In this document: positions 1 to 8,540 of the stretch, piece by piece | Numbering within the stretch: the stretch's first letter is position 1 | Layout: each line of letters starts with the position of its first letter | Assembly (NCBI GenBank): GCA_963704355.1 | Contig: OY969891.1 | Location: 992,001-1,056,000, forward strand | Source of the DNA: Bog-473 sp963704355 | GTDB lineage: Bacteria; Actinomycetota; Acidimicrobiia; Acidimicrobiales; RAAP-2 | DNA: 64,000 nt | Reading direction: 5' to 3' | Made by a program: the position numbers and the translations under genes | The notes under the pieces: generated by a model | Database searches by the model: none | Told to the model about the DNA's origin: nothing | Seen by the model: the letters and a program-made list of their open reading frames with translations, nothing else

Positions 1-2
1 AC

Positions 3-783
3 CCCGCAGCATCGGTCAAGGACCTCGACAAGGCGCTCGCCCTCTCACCGGACGACCCGCGGCTGTTCCTGGCGCGAGCGCAGGCGGAGCGAGCCGTGGG
101 TGACGTCACCAGCGCGGCCGAGGACTACCAAGCCGCAGTCTCGGCTCCGACCTCGACTCCGAGCCAGGCACTGGTCGCCACCGACGGGCTCATCGCCATG
201 GGCTCGCTCGACGATGCCACGACGACGATGCGCCTCGTGATCAGCCGGTATCCATCCGATGCACTGGCGCAACTCGCGGTGGCGGACCTCGCCTTGGCCC
301 AGGGGAACGACGCCGTGGTCGCGACGGCCATGGCCAGGGCGGTGAGACTCGCCCCACAGAACCCGTCAGAGCTGCTCTCAGTGCTCAGCCGGAAATGCGG
401 ACTCGATGTGGTGAATCACCAGTACCTTCCGGCCGTCCAAACCTGTGGGAGCGCCGCGGTCATGGGGGAGGACAGCTCGGGCGCCTTCGACAATTTCGAG
501 CGCGGCGCAGGCCGCTCTCGGGCAGCCCAACGCTGCGATCACCGACCTGTCCAGTGCGATCGGTGCCTTCGAGGGCAACGTGGGTCCCAACGCACAGCCG
601 GCCGGAGTCGACGGATTCGGGTTGTCGAATCTGTACGAGGCACGCGGGCGGCTCCATCTGGAAATGCATCAACGAGCCCGCGCCATCGCCGACTACAACG
701 CCGCGCTCGCCTCGCTGCCCCCGGGCACCCCCGACATCGCGGCGCGCCTCAAGGGAGACATCAAGACGGCCAGGCAGGACTGA
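3..783 (+). CDS. TPR-repeat protein, C-terminal part, with one-base frameshift
   Basis: The reading frame is open from the first bases of the window, so the gene begins upstream. It encodes tetratricopeptide-like helical repeats (for example DLDKALALSPDDPRLFLARA, then the AAEDYQAAV and ARAVRLAPQNP segments), which usually act as protein-interaction scaffolds. The protein runs in one frame to about base 505 and continues in the next frame to the stop at 781-783 (AQAALGQPNAAITDLSSAI, then a last TPR ending RLKGDIKTARQD). Removing one G from the GG at 504-505 restores a continuous FDNFERAQAALGQ. This could be a sequencing indel or a real disruption; I cannot tell which. The partner of this TPR protein is not visible. 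It is followed tail to tail by the beta-helix gene on the other strand. Confidence 0.65.
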
Positions 784-786
784 GAA

Positions 787-1863
787 CTAACCGGTCACTG
801 AGGTGCAGCGAGGATTGGTGACACTCTGGTTTGTCACCACGACGTGCTGGGACGACTGGACCTGAAGGGCAGCTGGCGTATTGGGACGGAGCTGCTTCGT
901 CCCCGCGAGCTCGGTGATCTTGCCGGGTCCGCCCGCCGACACGACGTCGTCGATGGAGATGTTCTGTGACGGGCCGGTGACAAACCAGGGTTCGGCGCAG
1001 GCGACGGCATACGGTCCCGGCGTGAACGTCTCGCCGCTGAGGGTCACGTTCTGGTCCTGGTAGAGGGCGAGAATTCCTCCATGAATCGCGATGTTGCGCA
1101 GCGTCGCCCCGTTCTGGCAGTCCACGTCGACCGAGGCGAAACCTCCTCTGCCGGTCGTCGTTGCGTCGACGTTGGCGACCACGTCACCGGTCCGCTGGTC
1201 GGAGCTGCACGGTTGGGGTCCGACGAAACGGATCCCGAAGCCTGACCCCGTCTCCACCTTGAGGTTCGAAACAGTGGTCCGATCCGCGTTCGAGATCAAC
1301 GCGAGTGGATCAGGGTCCTTGAGCTGCGGCGGACCGGCGTTGTACGTTGCAGTGTCGAGATTGAGGTTCTCGACGGTGACCCCGCTCGCAGTGATTCGCA
1401 GGATTGACTTTCTGGCGTGCTGGACCAGGGTCGTCGCGGTCGGTCCGGCGCCGTCGATGGTGATCGGAGCCGCCGCCACCAGGAGCCGGTTGTCCAGGGC
1501 GCACGTGCCGGGGCCGATAGAGACGGTCCCCTGGTCCGCCGCGGCTTGCGCGATCGCCTGGTCCAGCGCGGTGGTGTCGGTGGCCGGATTGTTCGTGCAG
1601 TCCACTGGAACGACGGAGCCCTTCGGCGGTGGCACGGTCGATGACGTGGTGGATGTCGTCGATTGGGGCGCGAGTGAGCTCGACGACGTCGACGACGCCG
1701 AGGAAGCCGGCGACTTCGGCGACGGCCCGCCGGTAGCGAGCAGGGCCACGACGACCGCTACGGCAGCAACGACGACGACCCCTCCGAGGGCCAATGCCCG
1801 ACGAGTACGCCGCTCCACGTGGGAAGAAGCTAGCGGTCGGTGTCCGGCTGGGCACGTCGCCAT
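787..1863 (-). CDS. Membrane-anchored right-handed beta-helix (pectate-lyase-like) protein
   Basis: The 358-residue protein has a hydrophobic segment at about residues 27-43, rich in Val and Ala, then a Ser/Thr-rich linker (about 45-80) and a beta-helix domain. The domain shows the ALDQAIAQAAADQGTVSIGP start and stacked short strands with VTVENLNLD and ATLRNIAIHGG rungs, like polygalacturonase or pectate-lyase superfamily folds. Such domains bind or cleave polysaccharide; no catalytic residues could be assigned, so enzymatic activity is uncertain. It is probably anchored outside the cell by the N-terminal helix. The ATG at 1863 is used here; a GTG at 1818 just before the hydrophobic segment is a credible alternative, and neither has a strong ribosome binding site. 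It is related in fold to the genes at 13329 and 25811. Confidence 0.7.
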   Translation of the reverse strand: MATCPAGHRPLASSHVERRTRRALALGGVVVVAAVAVVVALLATGGPSPKSPASSASSTSSSSLAPQSTTSTTSSTVPPPKGSVVPVDCTNNPATDTTALDQAIAQAAADQGTVSIGPGTCALDNRLLVAAAPITIDGAGPTATTLVQHARKSILRITASGVTVENLNLDTATYNAGPPQLKDPDPLALISNADRTTVSNLKVETGSGFGIRFVGPQPCSSDQRTGDVVANVDATTTGRGGFASVDVDCQNGATLRNIAIHGGILALYQDQNVTLSGETFTPGPYAVACAEPWFVTGPSQNISIDDVVSAGGPGKITELAGTKQLRPNTPAALQVQSSQHVVVTNQSVTNPRCTSVTG

Positions 1864-1883
1864 CCCGGCGACGGCGTCTCAGG

Positions 1884-1980
1884 GTCCTCGTGTTCCTCGC
1901 GTTGCTCCAAGGTCGTGGCGTTCGGCGCCAAGCCCGACGGGTTCGGAGGATCCAACGGCGAGTGGCTCGCCGACCCGACG
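1884..1980 (+). pseudogene. Relic of a pectate-lyase-like gene, internally deleted
   Basis: Bases 1884-1945 resemble the start of the mature part of the intact gene at 25811 (SSCSSRCSKVVAFGAKPDG here, SCSSSCYNVLAFGANPNG there). The next bases, about 1947-1975, resemble that gene's C-terminal Ig-like region instead (GSNGEWL here, GTNGEWL there). These two motifs are about 420 residues apart in the intact gene but adjacent and in the same frame here, so the middle appears deleted. The reading frame degenerates afterwards, and the IS element at 2078 lies just downstream. Confidence 0.55.
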
Positions 1981-2077
1981 GCACGCTCCACCGGAATGCC
2001 GACACGCCCGCCATCGGCCACATTCGTTCCATCTCCAACGGTGGACAGGAGCGTGCTCGAGTACCTTGGTCGCTTAG

Positions 2078-2101
2078 CCTCGATAATTCGTCCGGCTTCT
2101 G
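2078..2101 (+). repeat. Left terminal inverted repeat of the IS1380-like element
   Basis: The outer half reads CCTCGATAATTCGTCC; the right end in reverse complement reads CCTCGATCATTCATCC. It is preceded directly by the duplicated TTAG. Confidence 0.85.
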
Positions 2102-2193
2102 AACACGCGGTGTGCGCGTCCGCGTAAAAAGCCCTCCCGCCTGGAAGAATGTTTGTCGCTGAACACACATCCTCACCAGAACCGGAGGGCTCC

Positions 2194-3564
2194 TTGAAAG
2201 TGCACAGTACTCGCTCTGTCCGTCGCGCCAAAGTGATACCCGACGGCAAGAACCTCGTGTCCCATGCCGGTGCCGCCCTGTTGGCCGAACTGGCCGATCG
2301 CGCTGGGTTGACCGAGGCGATGTCGGAGGCCATGGCCGAGTGCGGGATCAACTGGCACACCCATGATCCTGGTGTCGTCCTCACCCACCTGGCCATCGCG
2401 ATCGCCGATGGCGCGGACTGCCTGGCCGACATCGCGGCGCTCAAAGAACAAGAGGAGCTCTTCGGCCCGGTGGCCTCTGTGGCCACGGCCTGGCGGACCG
2501 TGCACAAGACGGCTTCGGTCGAACTGCGGGCCATCCCAGTGGCCATCGCCAGCGCCCGGGCGCGCGTCTGGGCGGCGCAGCCACCGGTCGGCCCGATGAT
2601 CTGGGACTTCGACTCCACCTTGCTCGACGTGCACGCCGAGAAAGAGGACGCCGCCGCCACGTATAAGCGCGGCTTCGGGTTCAACCCCTTGGGTGCGTGG
2701 TGCGACAACACCAAAGAGCCTCTGGGCGCGATCTTGCGCCCGGGCAACGCCGCCCCGGGGGACACCGACGACCACCTCGAGCTGCTCGAGCAGGTGGTGC
2801 GCTCCGTGCCGCCCGAGTACGCACTCGGCCACGAAGAAGGTGACGACCCCGCCTTGGTCGTTCATCCCATCTTGGTCCGGGCCGACTCAGCCGGGGCCTC
2901 GCATCGCTTCGTCCAATCGCTCACCGATGCCAACTTCGACTACTCGATTGGCTTTCCTATCAGGGGTTCTGTGCGTGACGCCCTCCTGCTCGCCCAAGAA
3001 GAGGACTGGGTGGCCGCCACAGAGCTCGACGGGGGGATCCGTGACGGTGCCGAGGTGATCGAGCTGACCGAGATCATCGAGCTCAAGGGATGGCCGGCCG
3101 ACATGCGAATGATCTGTCGGCGTGAACGCCCGCACCCGGGCGCCCAGCTCTCGCTCTTCGACACCCATGCTGGTTGGCGCCACACCTGCTTCATTACCAA
3201 CACCAAAGGTGACGACATCGCCGCTTTGGAGTTGCGCCACCGCGGCCACGCCCGCGTCGAGGACCGGGTGCGGTGTTGGAAGGCGTGTGGACTGGCCAAC
3301 CTGCCCTTCGACGGCTTTTGCGCCAACGAGGCCTGGGTGGCGGTCTCGCTCATCGCCGGGTCACTCCTGGCCTGGAGCCAGATGACATGTTTCGACGGCG
3401 CGCTGGCCAAGGCCGAGCCCAAGACGATTCGCTACCGCGTCCTGCATGTAGCCGCCGTGCTCGCTCACCGCGGCCGTGACCTCATCGTGCATCTCGACGA
3501 GACCTGGCCCTGGGCCAGCGAGCTGGCCGCCGCCTTCACCCGCCTACGCGCCGCCTTTCCATAG
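2194..3564 (+). CDS. IS1380-family transposase
   Basis: This is the DDE transposase that cuts and joins the ends of its own element. Starting at the TTG at 2194 it is 456 residues, a usual length for IS1380 transposases. The N-terminus KNLVSHAGAALLAELADRAG, the likely catalytic aspartate region WDFDSTLLDVH, the second acidic motif VRADSAGASHRF and the C-terminal KTIRYRVLHVAAVLAHRGR are family features. I prefer TTG 2194 because GGAGGG lies at 2184-2189 and family members start close to the SHTR-like motif. An ATG at 2149 would add 15 residues of unlikely sequence. No frameshift or internal stop is visible, so the gene looks functional. Confidence 0.9.
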   Translation: MKVHSTRSVRRAKVIPDGKNLVSHAGAALLAELADRAGLTEAMSEAMAECGINWHTHDPGVVLTHLAIAIADGADCLADIAALKEQEELFGPVASVATAWRTVHKTASVELRAIPVAIASARARVWAAQPPVGPMIWDFDSTLLDVHAEKEDAAATYKRGFGFNPLGAWCDNTKEPLGAILRPGNAAPGDTDDHLELLEQVVRSVPPEYALGHEEGDDPALVVHPILVRADSAGASHRFVQSLTDANFDYSIGFPIRGSVRDALLLAQEEDWVAATELDGGIRDGAEVIELTEIIELKGWPADMRMICRRERPHPGAQLSLFDTHAGWRHTCFITNTKGDDIAALELRHRGHARVEDRVRCWKACGLANLPFDGFCANEAWVAVSLIAGSLLAWSQMTCFDGALAKAEPKTIRYRVLHVAAVLAHRGRDLIVHLDETWPWASELAAAFTRLRAAFP

Positions 3565-3717
3565 CGCATTGGGTCCCGGCGCCCGACCCCGAAGCGATTC
3601 CGCAGGGCGTGACATCACGAGACTGAACCGAGGGACCCTGACCCTTCACGCCCCGGCGACGCTCAGAGGCCAATCAGCGATTCTCCGCCTCCATCGACCG
3701 AATCAGCATCGTCGGGC

Positions 3718-3741
3718 CTGAGGTCGGATGAATGATCGAGG
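3718..3741 (-). repeat. Right terminal inverted repeat of the IS1380-like element
   Basis: The reverse complement starts CCTCGATCATTCATCCGACC and pairs with the left end. It is followed directly by the second TTAG copy at 3742-3745. Confidence 0.85.
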
Positions 3742-3745
3742 TTAG

Positions 3746-4227
3746 GTCACGGACCTTTTCGGTCGGCGGTCACATCATTCGATCCGCGAGGAGACGCGTC
3801 GATCCGCGAACCAAGCGTTGGACGTCGAGGTAGGACCCGGTCGCTGACGATCGCCGGAGTATTCGAGCCAAACGCCTCTGGGCAGCGGCTGGGTCCCACG
3901 CTACGTCGAGCCCTCGAACTCTGGCGGCCCAGGGTCCCCGTCGCCCACGGTGGATCATTCAGCAGAAACGTTCACGGGCACCCAACACATCCGCAGGACA
4001 GCCTCGATAAGCTCGCCAAGTGTCGCGGAGGGAGCGATCATGACTTGCTCGGCGGAACACCGCCAGAAGCCGACCGTGATCGATCTCGTCCCTTCCGTGT
4101 TCGATTCCATCCCGGTCCCACGTGGAGGTCGCACTCTGTGGCTCCCCGCGACCACAGCGTCGAAAAACGGTGGACCCAATGGAGTCGGTGCTGAGAATGC
4201 TGGACGACCGGACTCGGGCTCGACCAG
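3746..4227. other. Gap without a convincing gene; two tiny overlapping reverse frames
   Basis: This gap lies between the IS element and the large exoprotein gene. On the minus strand there are two short open frames, 4179-3955 (74 codons) and 3958-3770 (62 codons), that overlap by ATGA, an arrangement typical of translationally coupled genes. I recognise neither product, and chance open frames are common at this GC, so I do not call them as genes. No promoter for the downstream gene could be assigned with confidence. Confidence 0.3.
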
Positions 4228-7200
4228 ATGAGAGAGCGCCGCTCCGCCACGCGTGGCAGGAACTACAGGATCTTTGGGGCTTTGGTGCTGTTGGCCGCCC
4301 TGCCGGTGGCCGCGGCGCTCGCCCCGAGCAAGGCCACGGCGACCACGAATAACCCTCCGGTGTCGGACTTCGGGGTGATTCCAAGCTCAGGTTCCGCGCC
4401 GCTGACAGTCAGCTTCGATGGCTCTACCAGCTCGGACCCGAACCCGGGTGGTTCGATCACGTCGTGGCAGCTGAACTTCGGCGATGGCACTCCGGACGCG
4501 ACCGGGCAGGGCCAACCGCCGGAGCTGACGGCTTCCCACACGTATACGACCGCCGGAACCTTCACTGCCACCTTGACCGTCACCGACGCAGCCGGCTTGA
4601 CGAACCCGAGCACACAGACGGTCACGGTCAACAGCCCACCCCCCCAGCCACCGGTCTCGTCGCTCGGCATCCGTACGGGTTCGGGCGAAGTGCCGCTCAC
4701 CGTGAGCTTCGACGGATCGGGGAGCTCGGACCCCAACGCAGGCGGCTCCATCACGTCGTGGGATCTCTCGTTCGGTGACGGCACTCCCGATGCCACTGGA
4801 AGGGGGGCACCGCCACCGCCCACCGCGACCCACACGTACACCTCAGCCGGCACCTATGCGGCGACGCTCACCGTCAAAGGTGCGAGCGGCAAGACGGCGA
4901 CGGCGACATGCTCCATCGTGGCGAGCGCCGACGGGTCGGACGACGTGACTGCCGTCTTGGCCGCTTCGTCGTGTTCGGCCGTCGGCTCGCTGACCACCCG
5001 TTTCAACGGGTCGTCGAGCACGGTCGCCAGCGGATCGATCGCCTCGTGGAGGCTGTCGTTCGGCGACGGGAGTGCCTTCGTCAGCGGGACAGGTCAACCT
5101 CCTTCGCCGACCGCGTCCCACACCTACGCTCACCCAGGGGATTACTCAGCCGTCCTCACGGTGCACGACAGCGACGGCTCCTCCGCTACGGCCACCGAGC
5201 AGCTCCAGGTACTCGACCCACCACCAGTGGCGTCGCTCGCCGCTGTAGAGGGCTCGCAGGAATCCGGCATTCACAAGATCAAGCACGTCATAGTGATCAT
5301 GCAAGAGAACCGAAGTTTCGACAGTTACTTCGGCACCTTTCCTGGGGCCGACGGGATCCCGATGAAGAACGGCACACCGACGGTGTGTGTGCCCGATCCG
5401 CGGGCGCACATCTGCGTGAAGCCATATCACGACACGAGTCAAGTCAACAATGGCGGACCACACGGATCCGGCGACTTCGACGCTGACCTCGACGGCGGCA
5501 AGATGGATGGGTTCGTCGCTCGCGCCGAGACGGACCTCCCAGCGTGCTCGCAGCCCTGCACCCCTCCGAGTCCCGCGGGCTTCACCGACGTCATGGGGTA
5601 CCACACAGCAGCGGAGCTACCGAATTACTGGTCGTACGCAGAGCACTACACCCTGCTCGATCACATGTTCGAATCGGAATCGGGCTACAGCCTCCCAGCG
5701 CACCTGTCAATGGTGTCGCTCTGGTCTGCAAAATGCTCGAGCTCGAGTCCGGAGAGTTGCGTTTCGTCGAACAATCCGGACAAGCCGCCAGACGCCGACT
5801 ACTCGTGGACCGATCTCACGTACCTCCTCCACACGCAGAACGTCAGCTGGCGCTACTACGTTGGGAGCGGCCGGGCGCCCGACTGTGCAGATGATGCAGC
5901 AACGTGCACCGCGGAGCCGTCGGGTGCCATTGAGCAAGGGTTCTGGAACCCTCTCGAGGACTTCGAGGACGTCGAGCAAGACGGGCAGCGGAACGACATC
6001 GTCAACGCGTCACAGTTCTATCCCGCGGCCCGGAACGGCACCCTCCCGGCCGTCTCGTGGGTCGTCCCCTCGTACGCGGTGAGCGAGCACCCCCCGGCGC
6101 CGATCGATCTGGGAATGGCGTACGTGACGGGCCTGATCAATGCGGTCATGGAGGGTCCCGATTGGGACAGCACAGCGATCGTCTTGGCGTGGGACGATTG
6201 GGGCGGCCTCTACGACGGAGTCGTACCGCCCACCGTCGACTCGCTCGGCTACGGGTTCCGGGTGCCGGCCATGGTCATAAGCCCATATGCACGACAAGGC
6301 TTCGTCGATCATCAGACGCTCAGCTTTGACGCCATCGCCAAGTTCATTGAGGACGACTTCCTCGGGGGGCAACGACTTGACCCGGCGACCGACGGTCGGC
6401 CCGATTCAAGGCCGGACGTGCGGGAGGACGAACCGCAGTTGGGTGACATGACCGCCGACTTCGATTTCGACCAGCTGCCGACACCTCCGTTCATATTGAA
6501 CAGCGGACCTCCCTGGGGTGAAGAACCGGCGGTAGACCGGGCTGTGACAGGAGTGTCCGGTAGCGCCCCACTCAAAGTCAACTTCGACGGCTCCGACAGT
6601 TCTTCGTCCAGCGCTGTTCGGTCATGGGACCTCGCCTTCGGCGACGGGAGCGCGGACGCCACGGGCACTGGCCCCCCTCCTCGTTCCACGGCGTGGCACA
6701 CGTACCTGAAGCCCGGTACGTACCAGGCGACGTTGACGGTCACCCAAGACGACGGACAGACCGCCAGCACGACGATCTCGATCGTTGCGCAAGCGACTCC
6801 GCCGACTGCAGCGCTGACGGCAACGCCGCCCGGGGGCGTCGGCCCGACGACCGTGACATTCGACGGCTCGGCCTCAGTACCCGGCAGCTCTCCTCTCACG
6901 TCGTGGACCCTGAATTTTGGTGACGGCACCGCCAGCGTCTCGGGGACGGGACCACCACCTTCACCCACTGCGATGCACGAGTACACCACCGCAGGAGATC
7001 ACGTCGCGGAACTGACGGTGTACACGGCGAGTGGTGTGTCGGCCAATGCCAGTTTCTCCGTACAAGTCCGACCGTCGTTGACCCTGAGCACGGCGGCGGC
7101 AGCTCAAGGGTCGACCGTGACCGCGAGGGGCAGCGGATTTGCAGCCAACGAGGATGTGTCGTTGACAGTCAAGGGTGCGGCCTTGGGCAATGCCACAGCG

Positions 7201-8427
7201 GCATCGAACGGATCGTTCGACGTCGCGGGTTTGGTAGTCCCCGAACTCCCGGAGGGTTCCTATCACGTGACCGCCACCGGGCAGACCAGCGGTGTGGTGG
7301 CAAGCGTGCCGTTCGTGGTCTCGGCCGACTGGCTCGGGTACCGCTACGCCGTTGCTGGCGGGAGTCGCAACCCCTACGAGTACGAGATCACCGCGGCCAA
7401 CGTCGGGAATCTGGTGCAGGCGGGGCTGTTGGGCCAGACGGGAGCCGCCATCAGCTCGTCGCCGGCCGTCTGGGACAACAACCTCTTCGTGGGATCCACC
7501 AACGGGACGCTCTACGACTTTGACGCCCACGAGGACCAGGTCCGGAAGTCGTGGCCACTGGGAGACTCGATCACGTCCTCTCCGACCGTCTCCGGTCAGA
7601 AGGTCTACGTCGGCTCCGGGAATGGGGATGTCTACAAGGTCCCGGCAGACTGCCCCGCCGGCATCTTCGACGGTGGTTGCCGGGTCCTCGGGCAGACGGT
7701 GACCGGCGGAGCGGTCGAGTCGTCGCCGGTCGTGCACGGCAAGGTCGTCTACGTAGGATCCGACGACGGAAACCTGTACGCGATCAACGCCATAACGATG
7801 CAGGTGGAATGGAAGACGTCACTCGGGGGGCCCGTCCGATCGTCCCCCGCCATCGCCCGAGGGGTGATCGTCGTCGGTTCGGACGACGGCAGTATCTACG
7901 GGCTTGACGCCGCGACCGGTGCCGTGCTCTTCACGGTCCCGACCAATGGTCCGGTGCGCTCGTCGCCGGCGATTGTGGGCGATGTGGCCTACGTCGGATC
8001 AAACGACGGCAACGTGTACGGGGTCTCCGTGGAGTGTCGCGGAACGTGCGCACCGCTGTGGACCGTCACGACGGGAGGCCCGGTCGTCTCCGCGCCTGCA
8101 GTCGATGGGACGACGGTCTACGTCGGCTCCCAGGACGACAACCTCTACGCCATTGACGATCGGACTGGGACCGTCCTGTGGACGATGCCTACGGGAGGGG
8201 TGATCACCTCCTCTCCCGCTGTCGCGGACGGCGTCGTCTACGTGGGTTCCTCCGATGACAATCTCTACGCCGTCGCCGCGTCAGGCTGTAACGCTTCGAC
8301 GTGCCAGCCGCTGTGGTCCGCCACGACGGGTGGCCCTATCACGTCCTCTCCCGCCGTTTCGAATGGAGAGGTCTACGTCGGGTCAGGTGACGGGAACCTG
8401 TACTCCTACGCTCTGCCAGGTAGCTGA
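4228..8427 (+). CDS. Secreted multidomain phosphoesterase: PKD x3, phosphoesterase, PKD x2, Ig-like, PQQ-like propeller
   Basis: The protein has 1399 residues. It starts with an Arg-rich N-terminus and hydrophobic signal segment (about 15-38). Three PKD domains follow (about 44-325, each with SWxLxFGDG and a closing THTY...TYxATLTV pattern). A phosphoesterase domain of the phospholipase C/acid phosphatase superfamily spans about 345-760; its start HVIVIMQENRSFDSYFGT, the SEHPPAPIDLG segment and the WDDWGG metal-site region are visible. Two more PKD domains (about 769-947), an Ig-like domain (about 950-1030) and eight PQQ-like blades (SSPAV...VYVGSxDGNLY, about 1065-1399) complete it. It probably hydrolyses phosphate esters outside the cell, with PKD and propeller parts as spacers or binding modules; the substrate is unknown. 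A paralogue with the same layout lies tail to tail downstream. The ATG at 4228 has no strong Shine-Dalgarno. Confidence 0.85.
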   Translation: MRERRSATRGRNYRIFGALVLLAALPVAAALAPSKATATTNNPPVSDFGVIPSSGSAPLTVSFDGSTSSDPNPGGSITSWQLNFGDGTPDATGQGQPPELTASHTYTTAGTFTATLTVTDAAGLTNPSTQTVTVNSPPPQPPVSSLGIRTGSGEVPLTVSFDGSGSSDPNAGGSITSWDLSFGDGTPDATGRGAPPPPTATHTYTSAGTYAATLTVKGASGKTATATCSIVASADGSDDVTAVLAASSCSAVGSLTTRFNGSSSTVASGSIASWRLSFGDGSAFVSGTGQPPSPTASHTYAHPGDYSAVLTVHDSDGSSATATEQLQVLDPPPVASLAAVEGSQESGIHKIKHVIVIMQENRSFDSYFGTFPGADGIPMKNGTPTVCVPDPRAHICVKPYHDTSQVNNGGPHGSGDFDADLDGGKMDGFVARAETDLPACSQPCTPPSPAGFTDVMGYHTAAELPNYWSYAEHYTLLDHMFESESGYSLPAHLSMVSLWSAKCSSSSPESCVSSNNPDKPPDADYSWTDLTYLLHTQNVSWRYYVGSGRAPDCADDAATCTAEPSGAIEQGFWNPLEDFEDVEQDGQRNDIVNASQFYPAARNGTLPAVSWVVPSYAVSEHPPAPIDLGMAYVTGLINAVMEGPDWDSTAIVLAWDDWGGLYDGVVPPTVDSLGYGFRVPAMVISPYARQGFVDHQTLSFDAIAKFIEDDFLGGQRLDPATDGRPDSRPDVREDEPQLGDMTADFDFDQLPTPPFILNSGPPWGEEPAVDRAVTGVSGSAPLKVNFDGSDSSSSSAVRSWDLAFGDGSADATGTGPPPRSTAWHTYLKPGTYQATLTVTQDDGQTASTTISIVAQATPPTAALTATPPGGVGPTTVTFDGSASVPGSSPLTSWTLNFGDGTASVSGTGPPPSPTAMHEYTTAGDHVAELTVYTASGVSANASFSVQVRPSLTLSTAAAAQGSTVTARGSGFAANEDVSLTVKGAALGNATAASNGSFDVAGLVVPELPEGSYHVTATGQTSGVVASVPFVVSADWLGYRYAVAGGSRNPYEYEITAANVGNLVQAGLLGQTGAAISSSPAVWDNNLFVGSTNGTLYDFDAHEDQVRKSWPLGDSITSSPTVSGQKVYVGSGNGDVYKVPADCPAGIFDGGCRVLGQTVTGGAVESSPVVHGKVVYVGSDDGNLYAINAITMQVEWKTSLGGPVRSSPAIARGVIVVGSDDGSIYGLDAATGAVLFTVPTNGPVRSSPAIVGDVAYVGSNDGNVYGVSVECRGTCAPLWTVTTGGPVVSAPAVDGTTVYVGSQDDNLYAIDDRTGTVLWTMPTGGVITSSPAVADGVVYVGSSDDNLYAVAASGCNASTCQPLWSATTGGPITSSPAVSNGEVYVGSGDGNLYSYALPGS

Positions 8428-8540
8428 GGGTCACCAATTGCGTCGGCCCACGCCGAGACGGCGCACCACGCGATCAGCGGCTCTCGGGCTTGGGCGGAGC
8501 CCCCGTTACTCCGAGGCCCCAGCATGTTCGGGTTGAGGAA

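Larger units (their letters stand above)
2078..3741 (+). mobile_element. Complete IS1380-like insertion sequence with 4-bp target duplication
   Basis: The element is 1664 bp. Both ends begin CCTCGAT read inward: the left end is 2078-2101 and the right end is 3718-3741 in reverse complement, matching at 19 of 24 positions by eye. The element is flanked by TTAG on both sides (2074-2077 and 3742-3745), consistent with a 4-bp target-site duplication. It contains one transposase gene. Intact ends and an open transposase suggest a fairly recent insertion. It sits beside a decayed pectate-lyase-like fragment rather than inside a functional gene. Confidence 0.9.

Noticed and set aside
1830..2765. Minus-strand open frame overlapping the IS element
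   Set aside because: It is antisense to the transposase start and crosses the IS boundary, so it cannot be an ancestral gene.
8428..8540. Bidirectional terminator between the convergent exoprotein genes
   Set aside because: A short GGGCT...AGCCC hairpin can be drawn, but it is weak and has no T tracts on either side.
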